DNA from: Adiantum capillus-veneris
Taxonomy: Eukaryota > Streptophyta > Polypodiopsida > Polypodiales > Pteridaceae
Direction: 5' to 3'
DNA length: 64,000 nt
Assembly: GCA_014529385.2 (NCBI GenBank)
Contig: CM043967.1
Location: forward strand, 9,189,501-9,253,500
The notes under the pieces were generated by a model. The model worked only from the letters and a program-made list of their open reading frames with translations. It did no database searches and was not told where the DNA came from. The position numbers and the translations under genes are program-made. Position 1 is the stretch's first letter, and every line of letters begins with the position of its first letter. Positions 9,775-20,653 of the stretch are shown in pieces.

Positions 9775-11498
9775 CCTCTCTTAAAGAAGTGTAATTGTCC
9801 TCGATTACAATGCAAAACAGCCATAGGACAGAAACTTTCTTCAGTGGACACCGACTCTAAGTACCGATGTACTAGAGTCCACAAGAACGTACATTTTCTG
9901 AACATGCAGCCCACAAGTCACACATTCAGTTCACATTGAACACTGTGTTTCAATCATTCACAAATCACACACTTAGTTCACATTGAACACTGTTTCAATC
10001 ATTTAGTCTAGTCATCATCCATCCAGAAGTCTTGATGCACCCAGATCCCTGTGTAGCATCTCATCCCTCTCGAACTATTGATGCACTCCATCATTTAACA
10101 TCATTCATTCAAATTTCAAAACAAAATGGGCCTTGCCAGGACTTATAAGTTGGAAGGTTTTTGTGCCTTCTTCTTTATTAACTTGGGATCCTCGACCGAT
10201 GCCCCATAAGTAGGTACTCTCTAGGGTTTAGGCCCCTCGGCCAAAATTTGCAAAGCACAGTCAAGTTAGCCTACGGGCCGAAAGTCACTCATATATCCTA
10301 GTGCCACACAGATGATCATGGATGTAAATGCCACATAGAGACTAGTGTTCACGACACAGAGGATTCTAGCTTTGATCTTGCTAGGGAGAGTGAATCTGTG
10401 AACCCCAAATGAATGCATGGATCAGATGCGTCTATGACTTCAATGCAGAAACCCCAACCCTAAAACGCGTCACATACCACCTTCTAAAATCAAAGCAATC
10501 GTCCTTGATTGCAGGGTGCAAGAAAATGCTTACACTTCGAACATTTATGCAACAGAAAAACTCATAATTGATCATTCAATCACGCATTCTTGTGTCATGG
10601 TGGCTGTGCACAAAGAAAAGCTAGCTGCAGACACCTCCCGCTATCTTAGCCAACACTTGTAAAAGGTCGTTGGATCTTGCTTGGATGTCCATCACACATC
10701 CAAGATCTTAGCCAATGCCTGTAGAAGTTCATTGGATCCTACTTGTGGTGCGTGCACACACCGAAGATCTTAATCTTAATCGTGATCTTTATTCATCATT
10801 CATCATTATCATATATTCATTCAAATTTCGTAAAGCAAAATAAAATTCCTATTGTCAATCAAAAAGTCATCACATTTATCCATCATTGCTCTCAATTGCT
10901 TTCAAATGCAAATTCCTTGCAATCTCATTCTTGATTTCGCTTGCAAAACAGACAAAATGTCAAGGAGATGGCTCACCTTGTTGCAAAAGATTGGATGTCC
11001 AGCTCCATGCTTCCAAGTTCCAAATGCGTGTTCCTCGCTTCTATTACCTGTTATTTGTACACAAATAACAAAATCTTCCAAAAACATTAATTTCCCACAT
11101 GCTTTTTTTTTTTTTGGCAAAAAACCTAATTTTCTGCTGGAAACCCTAATTTTTCAAAGTTATCAGAATCAAAATTCGTTCGCGTCAATGCGCAGCGCTT
11201 GTCGAGAGGACCAACTTTGCCTTTTGTCACATATTCCAAATTCTTCAACCGTTGAAGAGATTTTTAGAGGTCTCTGCAACATAGAAAAGCATCAAAAAAC
11301 ATGTTTTTAGAGCTTTTTAGGTCAAAGACGAACTCCTGTATCTTCTTTTCCTCGTTTTCTTTTCGTTTCTTCATGCCATTCCATAGCTTTCATGTGTAGG
11401 TTGACGAAGAATCGGTTTTCTCCCGGTGCTCCGTCCACGTTGATAGGATTGTGCTTTGGTTTGTAGAGGGCAAGGGAGCAACCTGGCTCCGATATCAC
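9775..11498 (-). other. Internal region of element E, non-coding, with two tandem duplications
   Basis: No retroelement protein motif is visible in any frame. Two direct tandem duplications stand out: a 47-bp unit at 9912-9958/9959-10003 and a 62-bp unit at 10643-10704/10705-10766. A TTTAGGCCCCTCGGCC motif, otherwise found in LTRs of this window, lies near 10228-10243. Confidence 0.6.
11480..11497 (-). other. Primer-binding site of element E, initiator tRNA-Met type
   Basis: Reading minus, TGATATCGGAGCCAGGTT begins one base after the 5' LTR. The usual plant initiator-tRNA site is TGGTATCAGAGCCAGGTT, so 16 of 18 positions match. Confidence 0.8.
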
Positions 11499-12048
11499 TG
11501 TAATCACTTCCGATCGGATAGAAAGAGAGACGCAGCGGCAATCTACACACTTGGCAACAGTTTTAGTACTTCGAATAATAGAGAGAAAGAGAGAGACGAC
11601 AAGACGCGGCGGAGTTCCGAGCCAAGACGTGTTGGCTCCAAAGACGGGCGCCCCTTTAGGTATTTCTTTATTATTTACTTGCAAAGGTACACCGAAGATT
11701 CAACTCGCTCCGAGACTCTATGTCCAGATCCTCTTAGAAGAGTGGCCTGCGGGCACTTATAAAGAGTACATGGGATGCCAAAAGCTCAAAAGCATAATTT
11801 TCGAAAGCATCTTATCCCAAAAACAATTGCTCTAAAAAGCTAGCGCTAAAAATTGCTTAAATCAGTCAGCGCGAATTTTGAAAATCCGTACAATTGCCAT
11901 GTCATCACCATCAGCGCAAATCCCAAATTTTTTGTACAGCTGCTGCCATGTCATTGGTCAACGCAATTCTCGGGCGTTCGGCTGCCACGTGTCAAGGTAA
12001 AATGCGGAGAAGTTCGTACAGTATCTACCATGTCATCAACTTGTTACA
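11499..12048 (-). repeat. 5' LTR of element E, 550 bp
   Basis: Plus-strand ends are TGTAATCAC and CTTGTTACA. It holds the conserved poly(A)-signal motif at 11647-11672 (minus; one base differs from the consensus) and several ACGT/ATGT-core motifs at 11895-12030. A TATAAG-like box (minus) lies near 11760. Confidence 0.8.
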
Positions 12049-12221
12049 CTGATACCATGTCAAAGGTGTAGTAGAAAAGGTGAACGGGTGATGATCAAAT
12101 CTGATACCGTGAGAAAATCTCCTCTCAGAACCGGGCAACCATTGGATCTCGTAACTACAACGTAATGTCCTTCGTGTGTCGACCATCCTCCAAACGAGCT
12201 TCTCGTATAACAGCTGCAAGC
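12049..12221. other. Unassigned flank between element E and the hAT MITE
   Basis: No coding frame recognised. CTGATACC occurs at 12049 and again near 12101. It resembles the complement of a tRNA-Met primer site but lacks enough context to call one. Confidence 0.3.
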
Positions 12222-12229
12222 AATGGAAT

Positions 12230-12607
12230 CAGTGTGACATAAAAATGCGTTTCATGCAGATGAAACCCCGAAACCCCGAAACCCCGAAACCTATGAAACG
12301 TTTTGCCGAAATGCATGAAACGGACAGGCATTTTTTATGAAACGTTTAAAATTGGTGCTTTTTTTCTATTTTTTTGAGGTCTAGCTTCAGTTAACAGATG
12401 ATTGTGATCCCTAAAACTTATGGTTTGTGACATTGAATTAAGTTTGAACTTTGTTCAATAGAAGTACTTTGCTAAATGAATCAATGATGCATCAGTTATG
12501 ATTCATGAAACTAGTGGCTGTGTTTTAACTTTCATCAATACTGAACATCTCTTTGATCGTGCTCGCTTGAAGTCACTTCTAAGCAGTGAGCACTGAGCAG
12601 TGAGCAC

Positions 12608-12643
<36 letters not shown>

Positions 12644-12820
12644 CATTAAAGTCTAGAGTCATGTGTGCTACATTGTATACATATTTATCATATTTTATTA
12701 ATATATAATTTAATGTCGTTTATGAAACCTGTTTCATGTTTTTGACGCTATGAAACGAAACGTTTCAAAACCTCGAAACCCCGAAACGACCGAAACCATG
12801 AAACGTTTCATGTCACAGTG
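12230..12820. mobile_element. hAT-type MITE with 8-bp target duplication
   Basis: The flanks carry a perfect 8-bp direct repeat AATGGAAT (12222-12229 and 12821-12828). The ends are inverted repeats: CAGTGTGACAT on the left, and on the right a sequence whose complement is CACTGTGACAT, each followed by GAAA-rich sequence and CGTTTCATG. Subterminal GAAACC/GAAACG words cluster at both ends (12263-12300 and 12720-12800), as expected for transposase-binding repeats of hAT elements. It is 591 bp long, has no transposase frame and contains a (TC)n run at 12609-12640. The 8-bp duplication supports the hAT superfamily over MULE (9 bp) or Tc1 (TA). Confidence 0.85.
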
Positions 12821-12828
12821 AATGGAAT

Positions 12829-12897
12829 GTAGAGGGGGAGGGGGACGACAGAGAGTGAAGCGCTGGGGCAAGGAAGCGAGATCGCAAGCCAGAAACG

Positions 12898-12986
<89 letters not shown>

Positions 12987-13286
12987 ACAGGTGCATACAA
13001 AACGGTAGAGAGCAGTGGAAACCCTAAGCGTTGGCAATACTCTGCAATGACTCAATGTGAAAGTACTAAGGGTAGGGGTCCATATATATGGAGTCCCCTA
13101 GATTGCCCTACCTACTTTCAAACAAATTGCACCCAATAAATGAGTGAGTGTCCCATAAATATGCGACATCATCTCAATTGATAATAGATTGGCCCATGGA
13201 ACCAAAATCTGGTCCTTGGCTGTGCATATAAGGGAAAAGTGCAGATAAATAGAGACTTTGACCCCGGGAAGTCCATGTAACAAGGG
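12829..13286. repeat. Unassigned flank with a long (GA)n microsatellite
   Basis: A nearly uninterrupted GA dinucleotide run fills 12899-12984. The open frames across it are composition artefacts. The rest (12985-13286) shows no recognisable feature. Confidence 0.8.
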
Positions 13287-13291
13287 TCCTA

Positions 13292-13358
13292 TGAAATCGG
13301 CCTATGACGCTGTAGGCTTTGGCTTTTACCCGAAATTATTTACTTTACTTTAGATACA

Positions 13359-13420
<62 letters not shown>

Positions 13421-14808
13421 TTTGCAAAGGGAACCTGCGACGAGACTTAACACTTAAGCACACACGCGGCTCGGACGCTAGAATGCTCGGAGCAGACGCC
13501 GATAACCTGTAGGCTCCAAAATTGGCGCCCCTTTCGGTATTTCTTTATTCTTTAAGACGGTAGATTACAAAGAAGGGTCTTGGGAATTCTTTACCTATAT
13601 CCAGCTAGATACCACATGTTTTGGCAAAATTTCAGCAGCAAAACTCGCCCAAAACTCGCCCAAAACCAATTCCCCTGCTGGAACTCACTTCCATTGGCCT
13701 AAACCCTCTGATTTCTGCCCAAAAACAGTAAATTCAGCTCGCTGTATTTACTGGTTTTTGCCCTGTTTTCAGCCCTAAACAGTCCCCAAACTGTCCTCTA
13801 TCAGTGGGGCACGGTTCCCAATGGTTCTGGCGTCCATATGGCTGAAAAACAGTCAAAATTCAGCGCATAACTAGCGCTGAAAACGCACCTGTACGATGAG
13901 GTTATCACCCTCACCGGGCCTGCTTTTGGAGTAGCAGTTAGCTACTCTTGTTCTTGCTCAGAGAGGCTCTTGCCTCAGCAAAAACTCATGTAATCACACA
14001 GTTGTACATGAGTCAAATGAAGAGCTCTCTTGTGGGGCATCACATTATTGCACGTAGGGAAGAGAGAGAGCAGTGTGAGGTGTGCAGGACATGACTTCTT
14101 GCACCACACTGTACATGAGAAGGAAAGCTTGCAATGAATAGCTCTTAACCTGTGGCAGCTTGCAAATGAGCTCTCTCTCAGCTAGAAATCGAGCGCTCAG
14201 TTTTCTGCATGAGGCAAGTACACAGGAAGGTGCCGCTTGGCACATTTATAAGCAATTTCCCGCTTAAAAATCTCCCGACTGGTTGCCCAATTGACTTTGC
14301 AGTAGAGTTCTAAAATGTTCCCCTTGTCATTCCGGAGGTAATGACGCGAACAGATTTCGTGGCCCAAAAATAGAAGTTCCCTAAATTTTAGGGGATGCTT
14401 CCGTTGGACTCCCATTGGTGATCTGACCATCTATCGCCATTGGGATCGCATCCAAAATGCAATGTGGCCCAACTGCTGGGTACTTTCCCTTGGTGACCCC
14501 ACCTTGGCACTATGCCTTTATTGAGTTCACTTCCTAGTATCCACCAACTTGCTAAGTGTGACGGGGGATCTACATGATCTTTGAACTGAGCTTAGACATC
14601 CTCTTACTATACGAATTCCAATGCCGACCAACTTCTTGTCTGCGGGTGAAACTACCGTTCACGTTGGCCATACAATGTCCGACCATTTGCAACTTCAGAA
14701 AGAGGGTCTCAAAATTAAAACAAAAATTATTGGAAAGAAACCAACAACTAAGGTTAGCAGTTGCCACGTCCTCGTGACACAGGTAACAGTTGCCACGTCC
14801 TTGTGACA
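13292..14808 (-). repeat. 3' LTR of element C, 1517 bp
   Basis: The minus strand starts TGTCACAAGGACGTGGCAAC at 14808 with a second GGACGTGGCAACTG unit about 31 bp on, and ends at 13292. It contains the poly(A)-signal motif at 13524-13549 (minus) and a (GA)n run of about 58 bp at 13362-13419. The partner LTR has only about 10 bp of GA at the same place. Confidence 0.9.
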
Positions 14809-14826
14809 TACCCCCCTCTTGAAATC
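14809..14826 (-). other. Polypurine tract of element C
   Basis: Minus strand TTTCAAGAGGGGGGTA ends right at the 3' LTR. It is preceded by AATCGAGGACGTTTGCGA, the same arrangement as in elements A, B, D, E and F. Confidence 0.8.
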
Positions 14827-14979
14827 GCAAACGTCCTCGATTGCATACCATAAATACATGCCAGTGATGATCTTGTGTTGTCAGCACTCTTTTATCATCG
14901 CATGTATCCCTAGGAATGGTCGTAACACATAGATACAAATGACTTAATGAGGCCTTCATACTTTTGTCATTTCCATCTA

Positions 14980-15270
14980 TTACACTGAATTCATATGTAC
15001 ATTTGATGTGCTAGCCCTATCATTACCTCTCCTTTGCACACGTTGGGCTGGGGTATAAGTAGGTTGTAACCCAAAGGCCTCAAGGTAAAGATGCAATACA
15101 TTTGGTGACTTTGACAGTTCATGCTCTTCCATTCTCTTTGCATCCATAGGCGGATAGTTTTTGAACTTTTCTGTCCTTATGTGCCAAAACTTGCTCAGGT
15201 ACCACGATCTCATCAAGTTCCTCAACTTCTGGCTGATCCTCATCTGGCATATCTTCTGACACATCACCCA
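14980..15270 (-). pseudogene. Element C chromodomain and pol C-terminus
   Basis: The minus strand shows a linker and chromodomain start (EELDEIVVPEQVLAH) in one frame and the chromodomain end (KFKNYPPMDAKRMEEHEL, then LEAFGLQPTYTP) in another. About 35 bp of the chromodomain core present in element A are missing between them, which causes the frame change. Chromodomains of this clade are thought to steer integration to modified histone tails; this copy lacks part of the fold. Confidence 0.8.
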
Positions 15271-16216
15271 CGGAGGGTCAAAGGCCCATAGTAACGCATG
15301 CTGAGCTTAGGAAACAACCGTTCCTTGCCCTTCATCTTCTTTAACCTTACCTTCTCGAACCTTAACAGAATCCAATCACCAGGTGATAACAGCAATTCAC
15401 AACGGTGACGATCAGCAACCTTTTTCTGCTTTGCCTGAGTTTTCTCCAAGTCAACTTTAATTTTCTTATACATTTTATCCATGTTTTTAACATATTGATC
15501 TGCCTCAAAGATCTTGTCCTTTGTATGCAAAATGGGAGGAACTTTTTTGCCGCCTTCAACAATCTCAAAAGGTGCCTTGCCTGTGGACGAATGCATCGTA
15601 TTGTTGTATGCATACTCAAGCATAGGCAAATACTGTTCCCACTTGCCCTTTTTATTTGACACATAGCATTTCAGTAGATCCAAGACAGTAGAATTAACCT
15701 CTTCTGACTGTCCACCATCAGTTTATGGATGAAACGAAGACGAGAACTTCAGCGTAGTGCCCATATTCTCAAACAATCCTCTCCAGAACAAACTTGCCAT
15801 GCGAGGATCACAATCACTGATAATCGATTGTGGCATTCCATGGTACTTAAACACATTGTACACGAACAAGCGTGCCATCTGATCAGATTTTATCTTCTTC
15901 CAGGGATAAAATGGGCCTACTTGCTGAACCTGCAGATAATGGTCCATATACCATCATTCCCTGTTGGCGTTCTTGGAAGATCAAAGATAAAGTCCATAGC
16001 AATGCTTTCCCATGGCTTATCCGGAATCGGTAGTGGTTGTAACAGCCCTAGTGTCTTTTGCCTGTCTAACTTGACCTTTTGGCAAATCATGCATGCTCGC
16101 ACAAAGGCATCCACATCTCTCCTCAAGGTAGGCCAATAGAAGAATGCCTCTACCGTTTTAACTGTCGCATCAATACCAGGATGCCTTGCATACGGTGGGA
16201 CATGAATCTCTTCCAT
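15264..16216 (-). pseudogene. Element C integrase
   Basis: The minus-strand reading starts at 16216 with a zinc-binding region (His in HPGIDATVK, then CMICQ), followed by the first catalytic Asp in WESIAMDFIFDL. A frame change follows, then the block 15947-15723 carries KYHGMPQS and the second Asp region SDCDPR. An in-frame TAA at about 15723-15725 replaces the Gln of FHPQTDG. Reading resumes in the same frame with the Glu region GQSEEVNS, SSTGKAPFEIV and MRYYGPL, and is lost at about 15280. Confidence 0.88.
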
Positions 16217-16300
16217 GACCTTATGTCACAATGGCCTAGTGACACAAAGTCTGCCATGCATCATCGTAAAATCATCTTTGAGGAGGTAGTGCTCATGATG

Positions 16301-16775
16301 TTACCCCTCTTGTAATTGTTCAAAGATCCTTGCAAAATCTTCATCAGTAGCATACTGTTCCTTCATGTCATCCAACTCATGATGATAAGGAATTGACACA
16401 GCTGAACTTTGTGGCTTCCTTGATAACGCATCAGCCACAACATTCTTCTTGCCTTCCACGTGCATAATCTGGAAGTGGAACATAGAAAGAATGTTTGCCC
16501 ATCGAAATATTCTTTTCGGATAACTTTGAATGTGTCAAGAAGTATCGCAAGGTCTAATGGTCTGTTTGGACAACAAATCAACGCCTAAGAGGTAGTGCTT
16601 CCAGCTAGAAAGCGCATGAATCACGGCCAAGAGCTCTTTCTCATAGACTTGCATAGTCCTCTCTGGCCCTTGCAAAATTCGGCTTTCAGAAGCTACTACC
16701 CGTCCATCTTGCATTAGCACTGCTTTGATGCTACTGCCACACGCATCACACTGGACCACAAATGACAACCTCTTG
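16301..16775 (-). pseudogene. Element C RNase H region
   Basis: Minus-strand blocks show the first RNase H Asp in VVQCDACGSS, the ESRIL segment, the Glu region YEKELLAVIHAL and SWKHYLLG. After a frame change come FHFQIMHVEGKKN and VADALSR, which join RNase H to the integrase. In relatives this is continuous with RT; here it is cut off from RT by the insertion at about 16776-17339. Frame changes occur near 16545 and 16490. Confidence 0.85.
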
Positions 16776-17339
16776 CACTTCGGTAAGGCTTCTACCATCC
16801 GGTAATATAACCTCTGAGGGGAATAACTCTAAAGATGGGCCGCCATTGAATCAATTTCAAAATGACAACATGTTTTGTTTTGTTTTTTTTTCTTAAAGAA
16901 ATTTACACGATAATTCTTTCTAAATTGCAATCTACTCTACAACAAAATAAAAATATGCCGCTATGAGGGCTATGGAGGTGAGAGGGGAGGTTAATGGTAA
17001 AGAGGGTGAGAGGAACAATGGAAGGTGTAGGTTTGAGATAGGGATAGAGAGAAATGACTGTGTGTGTGGGGGGGGAAAGGGGGGGGGGGGGGGGATGTGA
17101 AGGAAGGTGAGAGAAGACTAGGGTGACTTGTGAGAAAAAGTGAGCGGACTGGGGTCCACTAAAAAAATCATATCTCACTGGTGGAAGCTCCAAAAATTAC
17201 AAAAAATTATGAGGTTATTATTCATCTTGTGAGCTAAATTTTGTATTTTTATCACTTCCTCAAATTTGGAGTGAAGGTGGACGCAAAAATCCCACTAAAA
17301 TGCCTGCTTTTCCTCCTACAAAAGTCTTCGGTGGTCTTG
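16776..17339. mobile_element. Insertion of unknown class between RT and RNase H of element C
   Basis: RT-type coding stops at TDLK near 17345 and RNase H-type coding resumes at RLSFVVQ near 16770. About 560 bp of unrelated sequence lie between, including a G run around 17073-17094 and a T-rich stretch at 16871-16892. A 4-bp CTTG flanks the insert (16772-16775 and 17336-17339), and removing one copy restores the frame. A 7-bp CTTCGGT repeat (16778-16784, 17326-17332) is an alternative. No terminal inverted repeats or coding are seen, so the class stays open. Confidence 0.55.
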
Positions 17340-18476
17340 AGATCTGTCAAAACAATTACTGGATCTGAAGTCAACTTTTCCTTTAAGAGACTAAAAGCTG
17401 AAATCTCTTTTTGGGTCCATTTGAAAGTGACCTCTTTCTTTTGCAAAGCGTGAAGAGGTGATGGTATCTCTGCAAAATTCTTGATAAACCTTCTATAGTG
17501 GGAACACAATCCCAAGAAGCTTCTGACATCGTGCACAGTCTTCAATTCTGGCCGTGTCTTAATAGCTTCGACCTTTGCGGGATCCATTCTGACACCATCC
17601 TTTGAAACTATGTGGCCAAGTAAGTGGATCTCTTCTAGGAAGAATTCACTTTTCTTAGGATTGACAAGTAGCCTGTGACTGCGCAGCTCTTCGAACACAA
17701 TGGTCAAGTGACGCCTATGCTCCTCTTCATTCTTCGAATAGACTATCATGTCATCGAAGAACGTCCCAACAATTATTAATGCGAGCGGAAAATCCGGTCC
17801 ATCATCTTGTTGAACGTGGCAGGAGCATTTGTTAGCCCAAACGGCATCACTAGAAACTCATAAAGACCAAATGTCGTTCTAAACGTAGTCTTGTGCAGAT
17901 CCCCTGGCCTTATACGAATCTGATGGTACCCACTCTTTAGGTCTATCCTATTGAAAATCGCAGCACCCTCTAAACGATCGAGAATATCATCAATTCTAGG
18001 AATAGGAAACCTATTCTTGATGGTATTCTTTTTCAATGCACGGTAATATACATGCGTCATGAGCCATCCTTTTTCCTGCACTAGAAGCATTGGGGAGCAA
18101 AAGGGTGAAGAAGTAGGCTGAATCAGCCCCTTCTCTAATAACTCCTCAACCTGGCCCATAATCTCTTTCTGCTGCGCCGCACTAACCTTGTAGAGAGGTC
18201 TATTTGGTGGGCTACACCCTGCCACCTGGCACCATCTATCCGATGATCCTCAGGTCTCTTTGGTGGCAATTGCGACGGTAATGAATCAGAAAAACAGTCA
18301 CTAAACTCTTGCAAAAATGCTGACCTTTCTTTATCTAACACAGGTAAATTTGACTGACAATTATATGAGGCATCACGTGCAAAAATCAAGTACATAGAAA
18401 GATGATTCTTTATTACAGAAGTGATAGCCGAAGCAGATACAATAGGGACAGACTCCCCTTTGAGCTTTACATCCAA
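17340..18476 (-). pseudogene. Element C reverse transcriptase
   Basis: Minus-strand motifs in order: PPNRPLYKVSAAQ at the RT start, SSPFCSPMLLVQ, RALKKNTIKNRFPIPRID, FNRIDLKSGYHQIR (first catalytic Asp), TTFGLYEFLVMPFGLTNAPA, the active-site box as FFDD instead of YxDD, then EEIHLLGHIVS and LGLCSHYRRFI. Two stops and a frame change separate RIFRSH from the FFDD box near 17765-17776. The Asp of CVDYRAL reads as HVYYRAL. The N-terminal part (18476-18135), joining protease and RT, is in yet another frame. Confidence 0.9.
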
Positions 18477-18497
18477 AACATGAGTTTTGCCCCTATG

Positions 18498-19044
18498 CTA
18501 AAGGGTGATAGTCTTGCCGAAGGCATCCAACACGCCATGTACTTTGAACATCCACGGAATTTCAAGTAGCGCATCGCACACTTCCAATGGCATGATATAA
18601 AATTCTTCTGTGTCTACATATGACTGAATATGCAGACGCAACTTTCCAATAATGGGAGTAACACACTGAGTGGCCAGGACATGCCAATCCTGCCTCTGCC
18701 GTGTACCCCATCTCTTCAACTCTGATGCCCAGCTTCATAGCTAACACTGGTGAGATAAAGTTTTCTTTGGCACCCGGATCAAAGAAGATGAGTGCCGTCT
18801 GATCTCTAACTTTACCCCATGCTCTGCATAACTCGCTGGCATTTGTACTGGGCCTATCACCCACTATATCTGGCACTAAACCTGCCGTGGGTTTAGGCTT
18901 CTTGCCTTTCTGGTCCTCTTTATTATCTGAGTCAGTTGGTCTTTTCCTTTGTGGAAAATTAGTAGCAAAGTGACCATGCTGCTCGTATATAAAGCATTTG
19001 TTTTCAGCCATTAGGACCTTCTTTTCCTCGAGCGACTTACGCAC
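18498..19044 (-). pseudogene. Element C nucleocapsid-like knuckle and protease
   Basis: Minus strand from 19044: a degenerate CCHC knuckle reading CFIYEQHGHFATNFP, in which the second and last Cys are lost. The aspartic protease segment follows, with its active-site region as FFDPGAKENFIS where D-S/T-G is usual, and LAMKLGI after it. A frame change near 18710 leads to the protease C-terminal part KLRLHIQSYVDTEEFYIMPL and ALLEIPWMF. The same Pro replacement occurs in element G. Confidence 0.8.
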
Positions 19045-19147
19045 AAAAGGCTTCCTTTTCTGATTCTTTGCCTGCGCTCCAGAAGTCCCAGCTGAATCTT
19101 ATCTTTGGTGGCCTTTTCTGACCCCTGTGAGGCTTCAGGAGCCGTTT

Positions 19148-20556
19148 TCACAAAGGGCTTCTTCGCCGATTTTTTCTTTTGCTGGCTCCTTTCTCGTTGC
19201 TCGGAAATCCACTGTCCTCTCCTTTCAACAAGGCAAGACCAGTGTTAGCAACTTCCATGAGCTGGGTTAGGGTAGCCACTCTGTTCTTGGTACAGTAGTC
19301 CCGAAGCCCTCTAGGCAACCCACAACAATACTTCTCTATGTGCTCTGTCAATGGCACAAATCTGTAGGAGGTCACTGAGAGTAACGCTTTACAAAACCTT
19401 CGATTGTACTCCAGCAAGCTCTTGCGTGTAGCCGAAGTAAGCTGGTGCCAATTTGTCATGACGTCGGCTTTAAATTCATTTGACAGCCAAGCAGATGCAA
19501 ACATTTGTTTGAAGTAGACCCAAGTGGCGGGTGCTTGTCCTTGCATTAACAATGTCGTCCACCATGTAAGCGCATTGTTCTTCAAGAAAGTGGCAGCTTT
19601 CCTCACCTTAGAGGCCTCTGTGAAATTCCCTCCTGCATAAGCTGTATCAAACTGCTGGAGGAAAGTGAGAGCCTTTGCTTTATCCTTGAAGCTATTGAAA
19701 GTGCCGAACTTTACAGCTGCACCACCTTCTTTGTAAGCTTTCGGCTTTTCCAGTGCCCCTTGATTGTCATAAGGAATAGTCTGCAACATAGGCACTGTAC
19801 TGTACGAGGTGCCATATCTGGCTGCTGTCCAGAAAAACCAGCCATGTCAAAATGAGCCTGCGGCCCTGGTTGCTCTCAAAACCTTGCTGCATGCCGATGC
19901 TACCATACATGGGGTTTGGCATCATGCCATGCATACCCCCAAACACTGTTCCTGGCATGTACGGCTGACTTCCAGGCGCATAACCAACCATACTCTAGAA
20001 CACAGATCCACCCCCGAAATACCCAGGATGTACTGTGGGTGGTGGAAAAAACTGGGTGCATTGCCTGGTAACCAATTCCCTGTCCATTCAAGACAGCATG
20101 CGGGCTGAACTGGCATAGCCTTTGGAATAGGCGTCCTAACCACTTGTTCAAGGACGCGATGAACCTGTTTTGGAGCCCCTGACTCCGCAACATGCGAGTG
20201 TTTCCTATCCTGCTGAGACGCATGAAGTACTTGGGCTTGAGCCTCAACAAGCTTTGTTCGCGGTGTAGGTTGCCTATTTTGCTGTGGCACTAGTGGCACT
20301 TGCAAAGAACTCCATAAACCTTGAGTTTTGCACCAATTGCGAAAACACATTCACCGCGGCAACTAACTGAATCCTGAACGCATCATTCTCGAGTTGCCGA
20401 GTCATAAAGCCCTATACTGGATGGACAATTCACATCAACAGGAGGTATAGAGAGGAGTGGCCATGAGCTCTCGCCAATCTTGAATACCATACGAATTTCC
20501 TGTCTGTCCTTCGAAGAGGAACCCTCTTCCATAATGCCCTTCCCTATGTCGGCCAT
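19148..20556 (-). pseudogene. Element C gag
   Basis: The likely start on the minus strand is the ATG at 20556 (MADIGKGIMEEGSSS). The frame is lost near 20390 and the next part is a Gly/Met/Pro-rich stretch (VFGGMHGMMPNPM, about 19991-19860). The main block 19795-19148 is a retrotransposon gag domain with FLQQFDTAYAGGNF, ALTWWTTL, the LLEYNRRF region and KYCCGLPRGLRDY. Gag would form the capsid-like particle. Stops and shifts break it at least three times. Confidence 0.82.
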
Positions 20557-20635
20557 AGTGAAATCCCGCGTTCCTGTACTTTGTGTCTTTACCCAAAACA
20601 ACCGAGGCTCACTTCTTGAGGAAAAAGGGATTGAT

Positions 20636-20653
20636 GTCGCGGCAACAGAACCT
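20636..20653 (-). other. Primer-binding site of element C, tRNA-Glu-like
   Basis: The minus strand directly after the 5' LTR reads AGGTTCTGTTGCCGCGAC. The site complementary to a plant tRNA-Glu 3' end is TGGTTCCGTTGCCGGGAC, a match at 15 of 18 positions with no spacer. This differs from the initiator tRNA-Met sites of elements D, E and G. Confidence 0.65.

Larger units (their letters stand above)
9466..12048 (-). mobile_element. Element E: small LTR retrotransposon without pol, minus strand
   Basis: On the minus strand: 5' LTR 12048-11499, primer-binding site 11497-11480, internal 11498-9775, purine tract near 9775-9790, and a 3' LTR cut off at about 9466. The internal part is only about 1.7 kb and shows no gag, protease, RT or integrase frame. 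It is therefore read as a non-autonomous (LARD/TRIM-like) element that would need proteins from a relative. The 3' LTR truncation prevents a target-duplication test. Confidence 0.75.

Noticed and set aside
12734-13139. Open frames of up to 105 codons on both strands across the GA run, encoding poly(Arg-Glu) or poly(Ser-Leu)
   Set aside because: A dinucleotide repeat gives open frames on both strands automatically; no other coding evidence.
13306-13316. LTR end of element C at TGTAGGC (13311) instead of TGAAATCGG (13292)
   Set aside because: Only the 13292 boundary gives a perfect TCCTA duplication, matches the 5' LTR start TGAAACCGG and abuts the tRNA-Glu-like primer site.
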